Below, in pieces: positions 8,410-16,290 of a stretch of DNA of 17,014 nucleotides; positions within the stretch are counted from its first letter, which is position 1; the number at the start of each line of letters is the position of its first letter. Source of the DNA: Candidatus Geohydrothermomicrobium daggyaiense (GTDB lineage Bacteria; Actinomycetota; Geothermincolia; Fen-727; JACVIW01); NCBI GenBank assembly GCA_015711695.1, contig JACVIW010000014.1, positions 1 through 17,014 of the forward strand. Reading direction: 5' to 3'. The notes under the pieces are model-generated. The model was not told the DNA's origin, made no database searches, and was given only the letters and a program-made list of their open reading frames with translations. The translations under genes were made by a program, and so were the position numbers.

Positions 8410-9804
8410 TCAAGTTCCAGCAACAACAATATCCTTAATCAAAATTGAGGGTGCTCCAATCCCCCCGAGTATCGGTATAAACCTCAAATCATTTCCTGCG
8501 GCAGTAAAACCTCTAAGAAAATCCTCCATTTTTCCGGCTATTGTTACCTCCCGAACCCCCCTATCAGGCTTACCGTTTCTGATGAGCCTTCCCCTCGCCC
8601 CAAGCGAAATCTCCCCGGTAACAGGATTTAAGCCCACATGAACGCCCTGTAGTTCGGTGACCTCGAGTCCGTTGTCAGCCTCTTTGTGTAACTCCTCAAG
8701 GGTCAAATCTCCCTGAGAAAGAAACAGATTGGTCGGCGCAACACCAATGCCATCGCGGAAAGAAGCTCTGTTAGCGTTTCCGGTAAGTGTGGTACTCATA
8801 CGGGAAGCGGTATAACAATTGTGTAAAAAACATTTTAAAATCCCTTTTTCTACAATAGTTTTCCTGGTCATCCGAACGCCCTCGTCGTCGAAGGGTGCCG
8901 TCCCGAATCCGCCTTTTAGAGTTCCGTCATCAACTACGTTTAGGATCTCTGACCCGACACGCTCCCCGAGTTTATCGGCAAGAAATGATTTTTCTTTAAT
9001 AACCGCATCCGCCGAAAGGGCAAAACCCACCGCCGCAAGAAGCTCCGCCGCGGGAAGACTTCTGAGTATCAAAGGCATCCTTCTGGTTTCAATCGCTCTT
9101 GAACCCAGCAAAGAGATAGCAAGATCAGCTGCTTCCTCCGAAGCCGCTTGTGCATCCAGAGAGGAAAAACTTCTGCCGGCAGTAAATCCGAAACCCGTTT
9201 GCGAGTCACCCTTTTCCTCGGCTATAGCAGTCAGATAGGCATTAAACGAGGAAGCCTTATATCCTGAACTGAACCCAAGGCTGTTGGCAATAACGACATA
9301 AGTAGCCGAATCGGAATAGAAAGCCGATTCCACACCCTTGATCCTCGGGTCTAACTTTCTGGCTAAACGCTCGAGATCCATGGTGAACTCGATTTTTTGC
9401 TCCGTGGAGATGCTGCCCGGATCCTCCCGCCATATCCCAAGATCATTTCCAAGTTGCTTTCTCTCCTTAGCACCCAGTGGGTAATACGAATCCTCCGGCA
9501 GGCTGATGTGAGGGTCAGGCTCCGAGACTTTCGCGCCTGAGATTGCCTTTTCGACTGCTTGAATAATCGCCTTTTCGGACATATCAGTGGTGTACGAGCG
9601 CCCCGATCTACCTTTCACGAAAACCCTGATTCCAGCGCCGGAGTACTCGGAGTGACGATATGACTCGACGCTCAAATCAAACACCCTTATTGAAGTCCCT
9701 TTTGAAGCAACAAAGAACGCTTCGGATTGTGACGCACCCAGTCGAGAGCAAATTTCAATTATTTTTTCCGCGGTGGAGATGCCTCGAGAAATATGTTCGT
9801 CCAA
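8410..9804 (-). CDS. TldE/PmbA-family metalloprotease-like protein
   Basis: A 464-residue member of the TldD/TldE (PmbA) family. In studied bacteria TldE pairs with TldD in a heterodimeric protease that processes modified peptides such as microcin B17 and degrades CcdA. This protein has the TldE pattern: an N-terminal domain with GIRVFVKGRSGRSYT, a middle with ANSLGFSSGY, and a C-terminal half with FLHNCYTASRMSTTLTGNANR and GLNPVTGEISLGARGRLIRNG. The HExxxH zinc motif of TldD is absent, as is normal for TldE, so activity probably depends on a TldD partner, which is not in the window. Translation starts at TTG with GGAG close upstream (AAAGGAGAAACAG). It is divergent from metG. A small dyad, GCCC-ACTC-GGGC (9832-9843), lies in its 5' leader. 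Confidence 0.88.
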   Translation of the reverse strand: MDEHISRGISTAEKIIEICSRLGASQSEAFFVASKGTSIRVFDLSVESYRHSEYSGAGIRVFVKGRSGRSYTTDMSEKAIIQAVEKAISGAKVSEPDPHISLPEDSYYPLGAKERKQLGNDLGIWREDPGSISTEQKIEFTMDLERLARKLDPRIKGVESAFYSDSATYVVIANSLGFSSGYKASSFNAYLTAIAEEKGDSQTGFGFTAGRSFSSLDAQAASEEAADLAISLLGSRAIETRRMPLILRSLPAAELLAAVGFALSADAVIKEKSFLADKLGERVGSEILNVVDDGTLKGGFGTAPFDDEGVRMTRKTIVEKGILKCFLHNCYTASRMSTTLTGNANRASFRDGIGVAPTNLFLSQGDLTLEELHKEADNGLEVTELQGVHVGLNPVTGEISLGARGRLIRNGKPDRGVREVTIAGKMEDFLRGFTAAGNDLRFIPILGGIGAPSILIKDIVVAGT

Positions 9805-10107
9805 CTGTTTCTCCTTTACGTCTCAAAACCAGCCCACTCGGGCAAAAAATAAAACAAAAACGATCCTATAAGCAGAGTCAAGATATTTTATACCTCAAAT
9901 ACAATGAACCACCTGACCTGAAAAAAGATCAAAGAATATACAACTAATTATTTTTCTATGGAAAATTTAGTCATGCCTGAAAGCGGCCGGGAGTTCCGCC
10001 GGAAAAATTCTAGAAGATATCGCTTAGAATTCAATTTAATCGCGGAAAACACTTATAAATCCAAGCATCTGATATTATTTTCGTGTAGCGATATGTCGGG
10101 AGGAGGA
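9805..10107. other. Divergent leader region between tldE-like gene and metG
   Basis: About 300 bp without a convincing gene. The metG frame stays open upstream to an ATG at 9958, but the 50 extra codons look unlike any MetRS N-terminus and have no Shine-Dalgarno, so I treat them as untranslated leader. I see no T-box signature (AGGGTGGNACCGCG-like) and no recognisable SAM riboswitch. A short dyad (9832-9843) lies near the tldE side. On the minus strand a TTGACT hexamer occurs (around 9871-9876) without a good -10 box. Confidence 0.5.
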
Positions 10108-11640
10108 ATGGGAGAAGTATTCTATGTGACTACACCAATATATTACGTGAATGATATGCCACATATCGGGACAGCGTATACCACCGTGGCTGCCGACGCA
10201 GTAGCGCGTTATCAACGCCTTAAAGGCAGAAGAGTCTTCTTTCTCACCGGCACTGATGAGCACGGACAGAAGGTGGCACAGGCAGCGGCGGAAAGAAACC
10301 AGAATCCCCAGGACTGGGCAGATTCGATGGTCCCTCATTTTAAGGAAACATGGAGGATTCTAAATATCAGCAACGACGATTTTATCCGGACCACGGACAA
10401 CCGTCACACAAAGGTGGCGCAGGTTTTCATCCAGAAGCTTAAGGATAAAGGGGATATATATCTCGGCACTTATGAAGGCTGGTACTGCGTTTACGATGAA
10501 TCTTTCCTTCTTTCCAGCCAGATTGTGGACGGCGGATGCCCTGAGTGCAGACGCCCCGTTGAATGGGTTAAAGAGGAAAATTACTTTTTCAGGCTTTCCA
10601 AATACGCCGACAGAGTCCTCAAACATATAGAGGAAAACCCTGATTTCGTTCAACCAGAGTCCAGGCGAAACGAGGTGATAAGTTTTATCAAAAGCGGTCT
10701 TTCCGACCAGAGCATCTCCCGAACGAGTTTCACATGGGGTATTCCTCTCCCGTTTGACGCGCGGCACGTGATGTATGTCTGGTTTGATGCTCTCCTAAAC
10801 TACATAAGCGCCATAGATTTTGGATCAAACATGAAGCGATTCGAAGAAATATGGCCAGCTGACCTCCATCTGGTTGGGAAGGAAATCCTCAGATTTCATG
10901 CTATCATATGGCCCGCAATGCTCTTTGCTGCAGAACTTCCTCTTCCAAAAAGAATATTCGCTCACGGATGGCTAACAGTTGAGGGTCAAAAGATGTCAAA
11001 ATCGCTCGGCAACGTCATAGCGCCAAAAGAACTTGTCGATGAGTATGGAGCTGACGCATACCGCTATTATTTCTTAAGAGAATTTTCTTTCGGGATTGAC
11101 GGGAACTTTTCTCGAAGAACCCTGTTGGGAAGATACAACGCTGAGCTCGCAAACGACCTTGGCAACCTCTCAAGCCGAGTTCTGACCATGGTCATGAAAT
11201 ACCGGGACGGTATTGTGCCTGAACCAAAGGCCTCCGGAGCCGAAGAGAACAGACTAAGGGAGATTATCCCGGAAATTCTTGCAAAACTTGATGTAAAAAT
11301 GGCTGCGCTTGCTTTCAATGAAGCCCTTTCGGCTGTCTGGGACCTCGTACATGCGTTGAACCGATATGTCGACGTTTCGGCTCCCTGGTCAATCGCTTCC
11401 GACCCTTCAAAGAAAAAGGAACTTGACACGATCCTTTACACAAGTTTGGAGGGGCTGAGAATCCTCGCGCTGCTCATATACCCATTTATGCCCGAAACCG
11501 GCAGGAAGATATGGGAAAGGACAGGCATGTCAGAAAAGATTACGCAAGCAAGAATCCCGGAAGCCGCGAACTGGGGGGCATTAAGGCCAGGCTCAAAGAT
11601 AGTGACTGGCGAACCGCTTTTTCCCAGAAAGCCTGAGTGA
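10108..11640 (+). CDS. metG: Methionyl-tRNA synthetase
   Basis: Class I aminoacyl-tRNA synthetase that charges tRNA-Met with methionine in the cytosol. From ATG 10108 the protein has 510 residues, the compact form lacking the C-terminal EMAP-like tRNA-binding domain. The start gives MGEVFYVTTPIYYVND, the expected family N-terminus; GGAGG lies four bases upstream. Signatures: PHIG at 18-21 (HIGH), GTDEHGQK, the connective-peptide zinc knuckle, WFDALLNYISA, and KMSKS at 295-299, then an alpha-helical anticodon-binding domain including the segment YVDVSAPW. The zinc knuckle is unusual: C127-x-x-D130 and C144-x-x-C147, where the single-zinc form normally has Cys at 130 and Cys or His at 147. It is followed closely by tatD and rsmA, so it is probably first in a housekeeping operon. 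Confidence 0.96.
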   Translation: MGEVFYVTTPIYYVNDMPHIGTAYTTVAADAVARYQRLKGRRVFFLTGTDEHGQKVAQAAAERNQNPQDWADSMVPHFKETWRILNISNDDFIRTTDNRHTKVAQVFIQKLKDKGDIYLGTYEGWYCVYDESFLLSSQIVDGGCPECRRPVEWVKEENYFFRLSKYADRVLKHIEENPDFVQPESRRNEVISFIKSGLSDQSISRTSFTWGIPLPFDARHVMYVWFDALLNYISAIDFGSNMKRFEEIWPADLHLVGKEILRFHAIIWPAMLFAAELPLPKRIFAHGWLTVEGQKMSKSLGNVIAPKELVDEYGADAYRYYFLREFSFGIDGNFSRRTLLGRYNAELANDLGNLSSRVLTMVMKYRDGIVPEPKASGAEENRLREIIPEILAKLDVKMAALAFNEALSAVWDLVHALNRYVDVSAPWSIASDPSKKKELDTILYTSLEGLRILALLIYPFMPETGRKIWERTGMSEKITQARIPEAANWGALRPGSKIVTGEPLFPRKPE

Positions 11641-11666
11641 TGTTCTGCGAGAGGAGCCCCCTTTCG

Positions 11667-12464
11667 ATGAATTTTCTCTCTTTTGTACCTGATACCCACG
11701 CACATCTAGACCTGATCGGTGAAGATCCGGTCAGTGTTACCGAGAGGGCGCGTGCCGGTGGAGTTTATCCCATCATCACCATAGGTATAGACCTCGATTC
11801 AAGTCGTCTCGCGGCTGGCTTTGCCGAAAAAATTCCCGGGGTTTTCGCAAGCGTCGGGATACACCCAAACAGCACCGCAAAAGCCGAACCCGGTGTAATG
11901 GATATACTCAAAGAAATATCTTCCAGGGCAAAAAACGTTGTGGCAATTGGTGAAACTGGACTTGATTATTACAGGAAAGCAGCAGAACAAAATATTCAAA
12001 AATCTTTTTTCAGCGCCCATATCAGGCTTGCCAAAGACCTGGGTAAGCCCCTCATAATACATGACAGGGAAGCCCACTCTGATATTCTATGCGTTCTTGA
12101 TGAGGAGCGACCAGATGTGCCGGTTGTGCTACATTGCTTCTCCGGTGACAGGGAGTTTTTGGACCAATGCCTTCGCCGTGGTTATTACATCTCATTCGCC
12201 GGACCGCTGACTTTCCCAAACGCTCAGCGTACCCGGGAAGTGGCAGCTCGCGTTCCCCTTGATTTTGTTCTTGTGGAAACGGACGCGCCTTTTCTTTCCC
12301 CTCACCCTTTCAGGGGAAAAAAGAATTATCCTGAAAGGGCAAGACTTGTGGCGGAAGTTCTTTCCGACATCCACGGGATCAGCCTTGATGAGATATCTAT
12401 GATCCTCCAGAAGAATACTGCCGCGATATTCTCAGTCGGCAGGCTAAACGACGCTCTTCCGTGA
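11667..12464 (+). CDS. tatD: TatD-family metal-dependent hydrolase/DNase
   Basis: A 265-residue TIM-barrel hydrolase of the TatD family (3'-5' exonuclease/DNase; some relatives act on D-aminoacyl-tRNA or have other roles). All metal-site residues are in place: H11 and H13 in DTHAHLD, E96 in IGETGLDYY, H132 in IIHDREA, H156 in HCFSGD and D206 in ETDAPFLSPHP. I chose ATG 11667 because it puts DTHAHLD at the normal distance from the N-terminus and has GAGGAG ten bases upstream. Earlier in-frame GTG 11637 and ATG 11640 overlap the metG stop and would add up to ten unrelated residues. Only 26 bp separate it from metG, so co-transcription is likely. The stop codon sits inside a hairpin (12453-12469). 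Confidence 0.94.
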   Translation: MNFLSFVPDTHAHLDLIGEDPVSVTERARAGGVYPIITIGIDLDSSRLAAGFAEKIPGVFASVGIHPNSTAKAEPGVMDILKEISSRAKNVVAIGETGLDYYRKAAEQNIQKSFFSAHIRLAKDLGKPLIIHDREAHSDILCVLDEERPDVPVVLHCFSGDREFLDQCLRRGYYISFAGPLTFPNAQRTREVAARVPLDFVLVETDAPFLSPHPFRGKKNYPERARLVAEVLSDIHGISLDEISMILQKNTAAIFSVGRLNDALP

Positions 12465-12469
12465 AGAGC
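12453..12469 (+). promoter_or_regulatory. Hairpin over the tatD stop codon
   Basis: GCTCTTC (12453-12459) and GAAGAGC (12463-12469) pair perfectly over 7 bp around a 3-base loop CGT. The TGA stop (12462-12464) spans loop and stem. No T-tract follows. It is the first of two adjacent hairpins between tatD and rsmA. Confidence 0.45.
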
Positions 12470-12471
12470 CA

Positions 12472-12501
12472 GGGTATCCTCAATTACCCGAGAGGATATC
12501 C
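12472..12501 (+). promoter_or_regulatory. Second hairpin in the tatD-rsmA spacer
   Basis: GGGTATCCTC (12472-12481) pairs with GAGGATATCC (12492-12501) over ten pairs, nine Watson-Crick and one G-U (12474/12499), around a 10-base loop. It begins two bases after the first hairpin ends and about 55 bases before the rsmA start. No T-run follows, so RNA processing, partial attenuation or mRNA protection is more plausible than a classic terminator. Confidence 0.45.
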
Positions 12502-12555
12502 AGATTACCTCAAACCTATCGAATGAAAACAAAATAGAGCGGGAAAGTGCAAAAA

Positions 12556-13455
12556 ATGACCGAAGAAAGTTTTCGAGCCCTTTCGCCTACATACCTGAAA
12601 GAAATTTTGCGATCGTACGGCGTAAAACCAAGGAGTTCGCTCGGCCAAAACTTTCTTATCGACCGTAACGTCCTGGCGACCATCGAAAAAACAGCCCGGC
12701 TTTCGCGTGAAGATGTCGTAATCGAAGTTGGCGCGGGAGCAGGTGCCCTCACCTTGCTCCTCGCCGAAAAATGCGCGCAGGTAGTGGCAATAGAACAGAA
12801 CCACGGGCTTTCGAATTTCTTGAGAGACTCTTTTCATGGGGTTGAAAACGTTAGAATCATCGAAAATGACGCGATGAGGACTGCACTGGAGAGATTGTTC
12901 GATGAATTACCCGTGAAAGCGAAAATGGTTTCCAATCTTCCCTATAGCATCGCCGCGACTCTTCTTATTTCCTGGCTCCGCCAGTATCCATGGATCACAG
13001 AATACACAGTCATGGTGCAGCGCGAGGTAGCCTTAAGGTTCACAGCAAAACCGGGAAGCAAACATTATTCACAAGCAACAGTGAAAATAAACTACTACTC
13101 GAGAGTCGAGAAAATCGCATCTGTGTCAGCGAACTCGTTTTTTCCAAAACCGGGGGTTGAGTCAGTCATACTCCGCCTTCAAAGATATAACTCCACATCG
13201 AAACGAAATGGAGATATTCCTCGGGCGAAAAATGAGCACCTGTTTGACCTTATTGTTTCCGCCGGCTTTCAGCAGCGCAGAAAAAAGCTTGTCAATTCCC
13301 TTGCCGCCTGCCCCGAAATTACCATCGATCGGAAAATAATAAAAGACGCGGTCCTCAAAGTTAGTAAAATTGAGAACCCGAGAGCAGAAGATTTGAGTGT
13401 GGTAGAATTCGTGAGGCTCTCAAACATCCTCTGTGAGCTGGGTTACCGTGAATGA
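12556..13455 (+). CDS. rsmA: 16S rRNA adenine N6,N6-dimethyltransferase RsmA/KsgA
   Basis: Dimethylates the two adjacent adenines near the 3' end of 16S rRNA (A1518/A1519 in E. coli numbering) late in 30S assembly; its loss gives kasugamycin resistance. From ATG 12556 the protein has 299 residues, slightly longer than average. Signatures: SLGQNFLID (G30-Q31-N32), SAM motif I IEVGAGAGALT (E57, G59, G61), the catalytic motif NLPYSIA at 127-133, MVQREVALRF, and C-terminal FFPKPGVESVILRL and FQQRRKKLVNSL. A GTG at 12547 is an alternative start giving 302 residues; neither has a strong Shine-Dalgarno. It follows tatD by 91 bp that contain two hairpins, and precedes the cation ATPase by 93 bp. Confidence 0.95.
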   Translation: MTEESFRALSPTYLKEILRSYGVKPRSSLGQNFLIDRNVLATIEKTARLSREDVVIEVGAGAGALTLLLAEKCAQVVAIEQNHGLSNFLRDSFHGVENVRIIENDAMRTALERLFDELPVKAKMVSNLPYSIAATLLISWLRQYPWITEYTVMVQREVALRFTAKPGSKHYSQATVKINYYSRVEKIASVSANSFFPKPGVESVILRLQRYNSTSKRNGDIPRAKNEHLFDLIVSAGFQQRRKKLVNSLAACPEITIDRKIIKDAVLKVSKIENPRAEDLSVVEFVRLSNILCELGYRE

Positions 13456-13548
13456 TGGACGACTAAAGTCTGTTCTGTCAATCGGCGCGTCTATGAAGGC
13501 TGGGATAAAGGACAATCAAACCACAGGAGAGATCAAAAGAATCAAGAA

Positions 13549-16290
13549 ATGAAAGAAAAGTTCGGTAAAAACGCCTCAGAAAACAGCCCCGTTAAAGCTC
13601 TCGAGAAGCCCTGGCATGCTATTGACCTAACGAAAGTTTTATCGACCCTCAAAACGGACCCTGAAAAAGGAATTTCCACAGAGGAAGCAAGCAGAAGGTT
13701 AATAGAATACGGCCTCAATAGGATCGAGGAAAGAAAAGAAAAAAGCCCAATATTCCTTTTCTTCTCCCAATTTAATGATTTCATAATCTGGGTATTGATC
13801 GCCGCGGCGATCCTCAGTGGTTTCGTATTGAAAGAACTTGTGGATGCTTCCGTCATAATTGCAATCGTTACTCTGAATGCTATCCTCGGCTACACCCAGG
13901 AATCCCGTGCCGAAAAAGCCATGAAGGAAATAAAGAAAATGTCCGCACCAACCGCGAATGTCATCCGCTCGGGGAAAGAATTTGTGATACCTGCGGAACA
14001 ACTGGTCCCGGGTGACATTCTCATTCTCGAAGTGGGAGATATCATTCCCGCCGATGCACGGCTTATAAGTTCCGTAAACCTCCGCACGAACGAATCGAGG
14101 CTAACCGGTGAGTCAACCTCAATTGACAAAGACGCCAACGCACTTGTCGAGGCTGAATGCCCCGTGGCCGACAGAATAAACATGGTTTTCACTGGAACCC
14201 ATGTCGATTATGGAAGAGGTACGGCGGTTGTCACCGCGACAGGCAAAAACACTGAATTAGGAAAAATAGCAACCATTCTTGAAGAAACAAAAGAACCTCT
14301 GACTCCCCTACAGGTGAACATAAAAGAATTTGGCAAAAGGGTGGTCTACGTATGCCTAATCATTGCCGCGGTGGTATTTATTCTGGGAATGCTGCGCGGC
14401 AACAAACCCGTCACAATGATACTTTTTGCGGTAAGTCTTGCGGTGGCCGCGATTCCCGAGGGACTCCCCGCCGTCCTCACGATTACTCTCGCCATAGGAA
14501 CCCAGGCCATGGCAAAAAGGAACGCAATAGTCAGAAGACTGCCAGCGGTCGAGACACTTGGTTGCGCAAGCTACATCTGCACCGATAAAACGGGCACGGT
14601 CACCGAAAACAAAATGAAGGTTGTTAAAGTGATAACTACAAACGGGGATTCTTATGACTTCGAGGATTATATCCTAAACCAAACTGACTGGTCACCCGAA
14701 AAGAAACTGTTACTTATGGCAGTTTCACTTTGTAACGACGCCCGAAAAGATTATGAGGGAGAGGTGATAGGCGATCCGACGGAAACTGCGCTTCTGGAGG
14801 CAGCAGAAGCAGCTGGTTTGAACAGGGACGAGATCAACGCTGAGTTTCCGAGGATAGCCGAAATTCCCTTTGATTCTGACCGTAAAATGATGACCACCAT
14901 TCACAGGAACAGAGAAGATCTTGGGCAGGGAAAAGCGGTTATGTTCTCCAAGGGTGCGGTAGAAAGCATATTGACTGTATGTTCCAGCGCCATGGTGGGA
15001 GGAGATATAGTCCACCTTGATCCGGCAGTGAAGAACAAAATACTTGAGAGGGTCGAAAATGTAGGAAAGTTCGGTCTCAGGTCAATAGCTGCGTCTTTCC
15101 GCCGCCTGCCTGACTTCACAGCGGAGGGAAATTTTATAACTCTTGAAAATGAAATGGTGTTTCTCGGAATTCTCGCAATGTTAGACCCGCCAAGACCGGA
15201 GGTAAAAGAAGCGCTTGAGACATGTAACAAAGCTCACATCGAAGTAGCTATGATCACGGGCGACCATCTTTCAACAGCAGTCGCGGTTGCCCAAGAGGTT
15301 GGTATCCTCAATAACAAAAACGATGTAATCGAGGGAATCCAGCTTGAAAGGATGAGCGCCGAAGAACTTGCCGAAAAAGTTGAGCGAATAGGAGTTTACG
15401 CTCGCGTCTCACCCCAGCACAAAGTAAAGATCGTTGAAGCGTTAAAAGCGAAAAACCATGTAGTCGCGATGACCGGCGATGGCGTCAATGACGCGCCAGC
15501 TCTAAAAAAAGCCGACATAGGCGTGGCGATGGGCGTGACCGGCACGGAGGTAGCCAAGGAAGCGAGTGACATGATACTCGCGGATGACAACTTTGCGACA
15601 ATTGTCACGGCGGTCAGGGAAGGAAGAATCATCTTCGCGAATTTGAAAAAGTTTATATACTATCTTCTCTCAACCAACATAGGTATCGTTCTTTCACTTT
15701 TCGTTGCGATGTTATTTGGCTATCCCCTTCCACTTCTTCCCGTCCAGGTCTTATGGATAAATCTCGTCACGAACGGCATGCCCGCGCTCGCGCTCGGATT
15801 CGAGCAGCCTGAACCGCATATCATGGAGGAACCCCCGCGCTCAATTAAGGAGAACATTCTCTCTTTATCGAGGATTGGAAGGCTGTTATGGCAGGGAACG
15901 GTGCTCACCCTCGGCGCGGTTGCCGCAATGCTTCTCACAAGATATTCACTGGGTTTTTCGTGGAACACTCAAAACGACCTCGAAGTGCACAGAACGCTCC
16001 TTTTCACCACGATCGTCGTTTCGGATGTCCTTCATTCTTTTAACTGGAGATTTGAGAAGCGATCGTTTCTTAGCGCGCCTCCCTGGGGAAATATCTACCT
16101 CCTTGTCGCGTTCATTGTTTCGGTTATGCTTCAGATAGCCGTGCTTTATATACCCCCAATGCAGAAAGCCTTCCACACAATCGCGCCCTCGGGAGTAATG
16201 TGGATTATAATAATCGCGTGTTCAGTCTTTCCTGTTCTCTTGATAGACCGTGTCAAAGTCTGGTTTTACCGCTCGCGCAAACCACGATAA
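13549..16290 (+). CDS. P-type (P2) cation-transporting ATPase
   Basis: A 913-residue membrane pump of the SERCA-like P2 group, which couples ATP hydrolysis to cation export, classically Ca2+. Layout: N-terminal cation-ATPase domain (about 20-80), M1-M2, actuator domain with LTGES (185-189), M3-M4 with PEGLP (303-307), P-domain ICTDKTGT with phosphorylated D346, nucleotide domain with FSKGA, MITGDH (568-573), MTGDGVNDAP (641-650), then M5-M10. By alignment to SERCA by eye, E309, N768, N796 and T799 are kept (E304, N710, N738, T741), but E771 is Ile713, D800 is Asn742 and E908 is Asp826. Ion specificity is therefore uncertain; Ca2+ should not be assumed. The start has only a weak site: AGGAGA lies 18 bases upstream. 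The last 69 bp overlap the convergent methyltransferase gene. Confidence 0.94.
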   Translation: MKEKFGKNASENSPVKALEKPWHAIDLTKVLSTLKTDPEKGISTEEASRRLIEYGLNRIEERKEKSPIFLFFSQFNDFIIWVLIAAAILSGFVLKELVDASVIIAIVTLNAILGYTQESRAEKAMKEIKKMSAPTANVIRSGKEFVIPAEQLVPGDILILEVGDIIPADARLISSVNLRTNESRLTGESTSIDKDANALVEAECPVADRINMVFTGTHVDYGRGTAVVTATGKNTELGKIATILEETKEPLTPLQVNIKEFGKRVVYVCLIIAAVVFILGMLRGNKPVTMILFAVSLAVAAIPEGLPAVLTITLAIGTQAMAKRNAIVRRLPAVETLGCASYICTDKTGTVTENKMKVVKVITTNGDSYDFEDYILNQTDWSPEKKLLLMAVSLCNDARKDYEGEVIGDPTETALLEAAEAAGLNRDEINAEFPRIAEIPFDSDRKMMTTIHRNREDLGQGKAVMFSKGAVESILTVCSSAMVGGDIVHLDPAVKNKILERVENVGKFGLRSIAASFRRLPDFTAEGNFITLENEMVFLGILAMLDPPRPEVKEALETCNKAHIEVAMITGDHLSTAVAVAQEVGILNNKNDVIEGIQLERMSAEELAEKVERIGVYARVSPQHKVKIVEALKAKNHVVAMTGDGVNDAPALKKADIGVAMGVTGTEVAKEASDMILADDNFATIVTAVREGRIIFANLKKFIYYLLSTNIGIVLSLFVAMLFGYPLPLLPVQVLWINLVTNGMPALALGFEQPEPHIMEEPPRSIKENILSLSRIGRLLWQGTVLTLGAVAAMLLTRYSLGFSWNTQNDLEVHRTLLFTTIVVSDVLHSFNWRFEKRSFLSAPPWGNIYLLVAFIVSVMLQIAVLYIPPMQKAFHTIAPSGVMWIIIIACSVFPVLLIDRVKVWFYRSRKPR

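Noticed and set aside
9832..9843. GCCC-ACTC-GGGC hairpin as a terminator
   Set aside because: The stem is only 4 bp. The adjacent run is A on the plus strand, and on the minus strand the T-run precedes the stem, so the orientation is wrong for termination.
9660..9947. Plus-strand open frame of 95 codons
   Set aside because: Mostly antisense to the start of the TldE-like gene, with basic low-complexity composition, no ribosome site and no recognisable domain.
9805..10107. T-box or SAM riboswitch upstream of metG
   Set aside because: I could not find the T-box core, a terminator/antiterminator pair or a SAM-aptamer-like fold.
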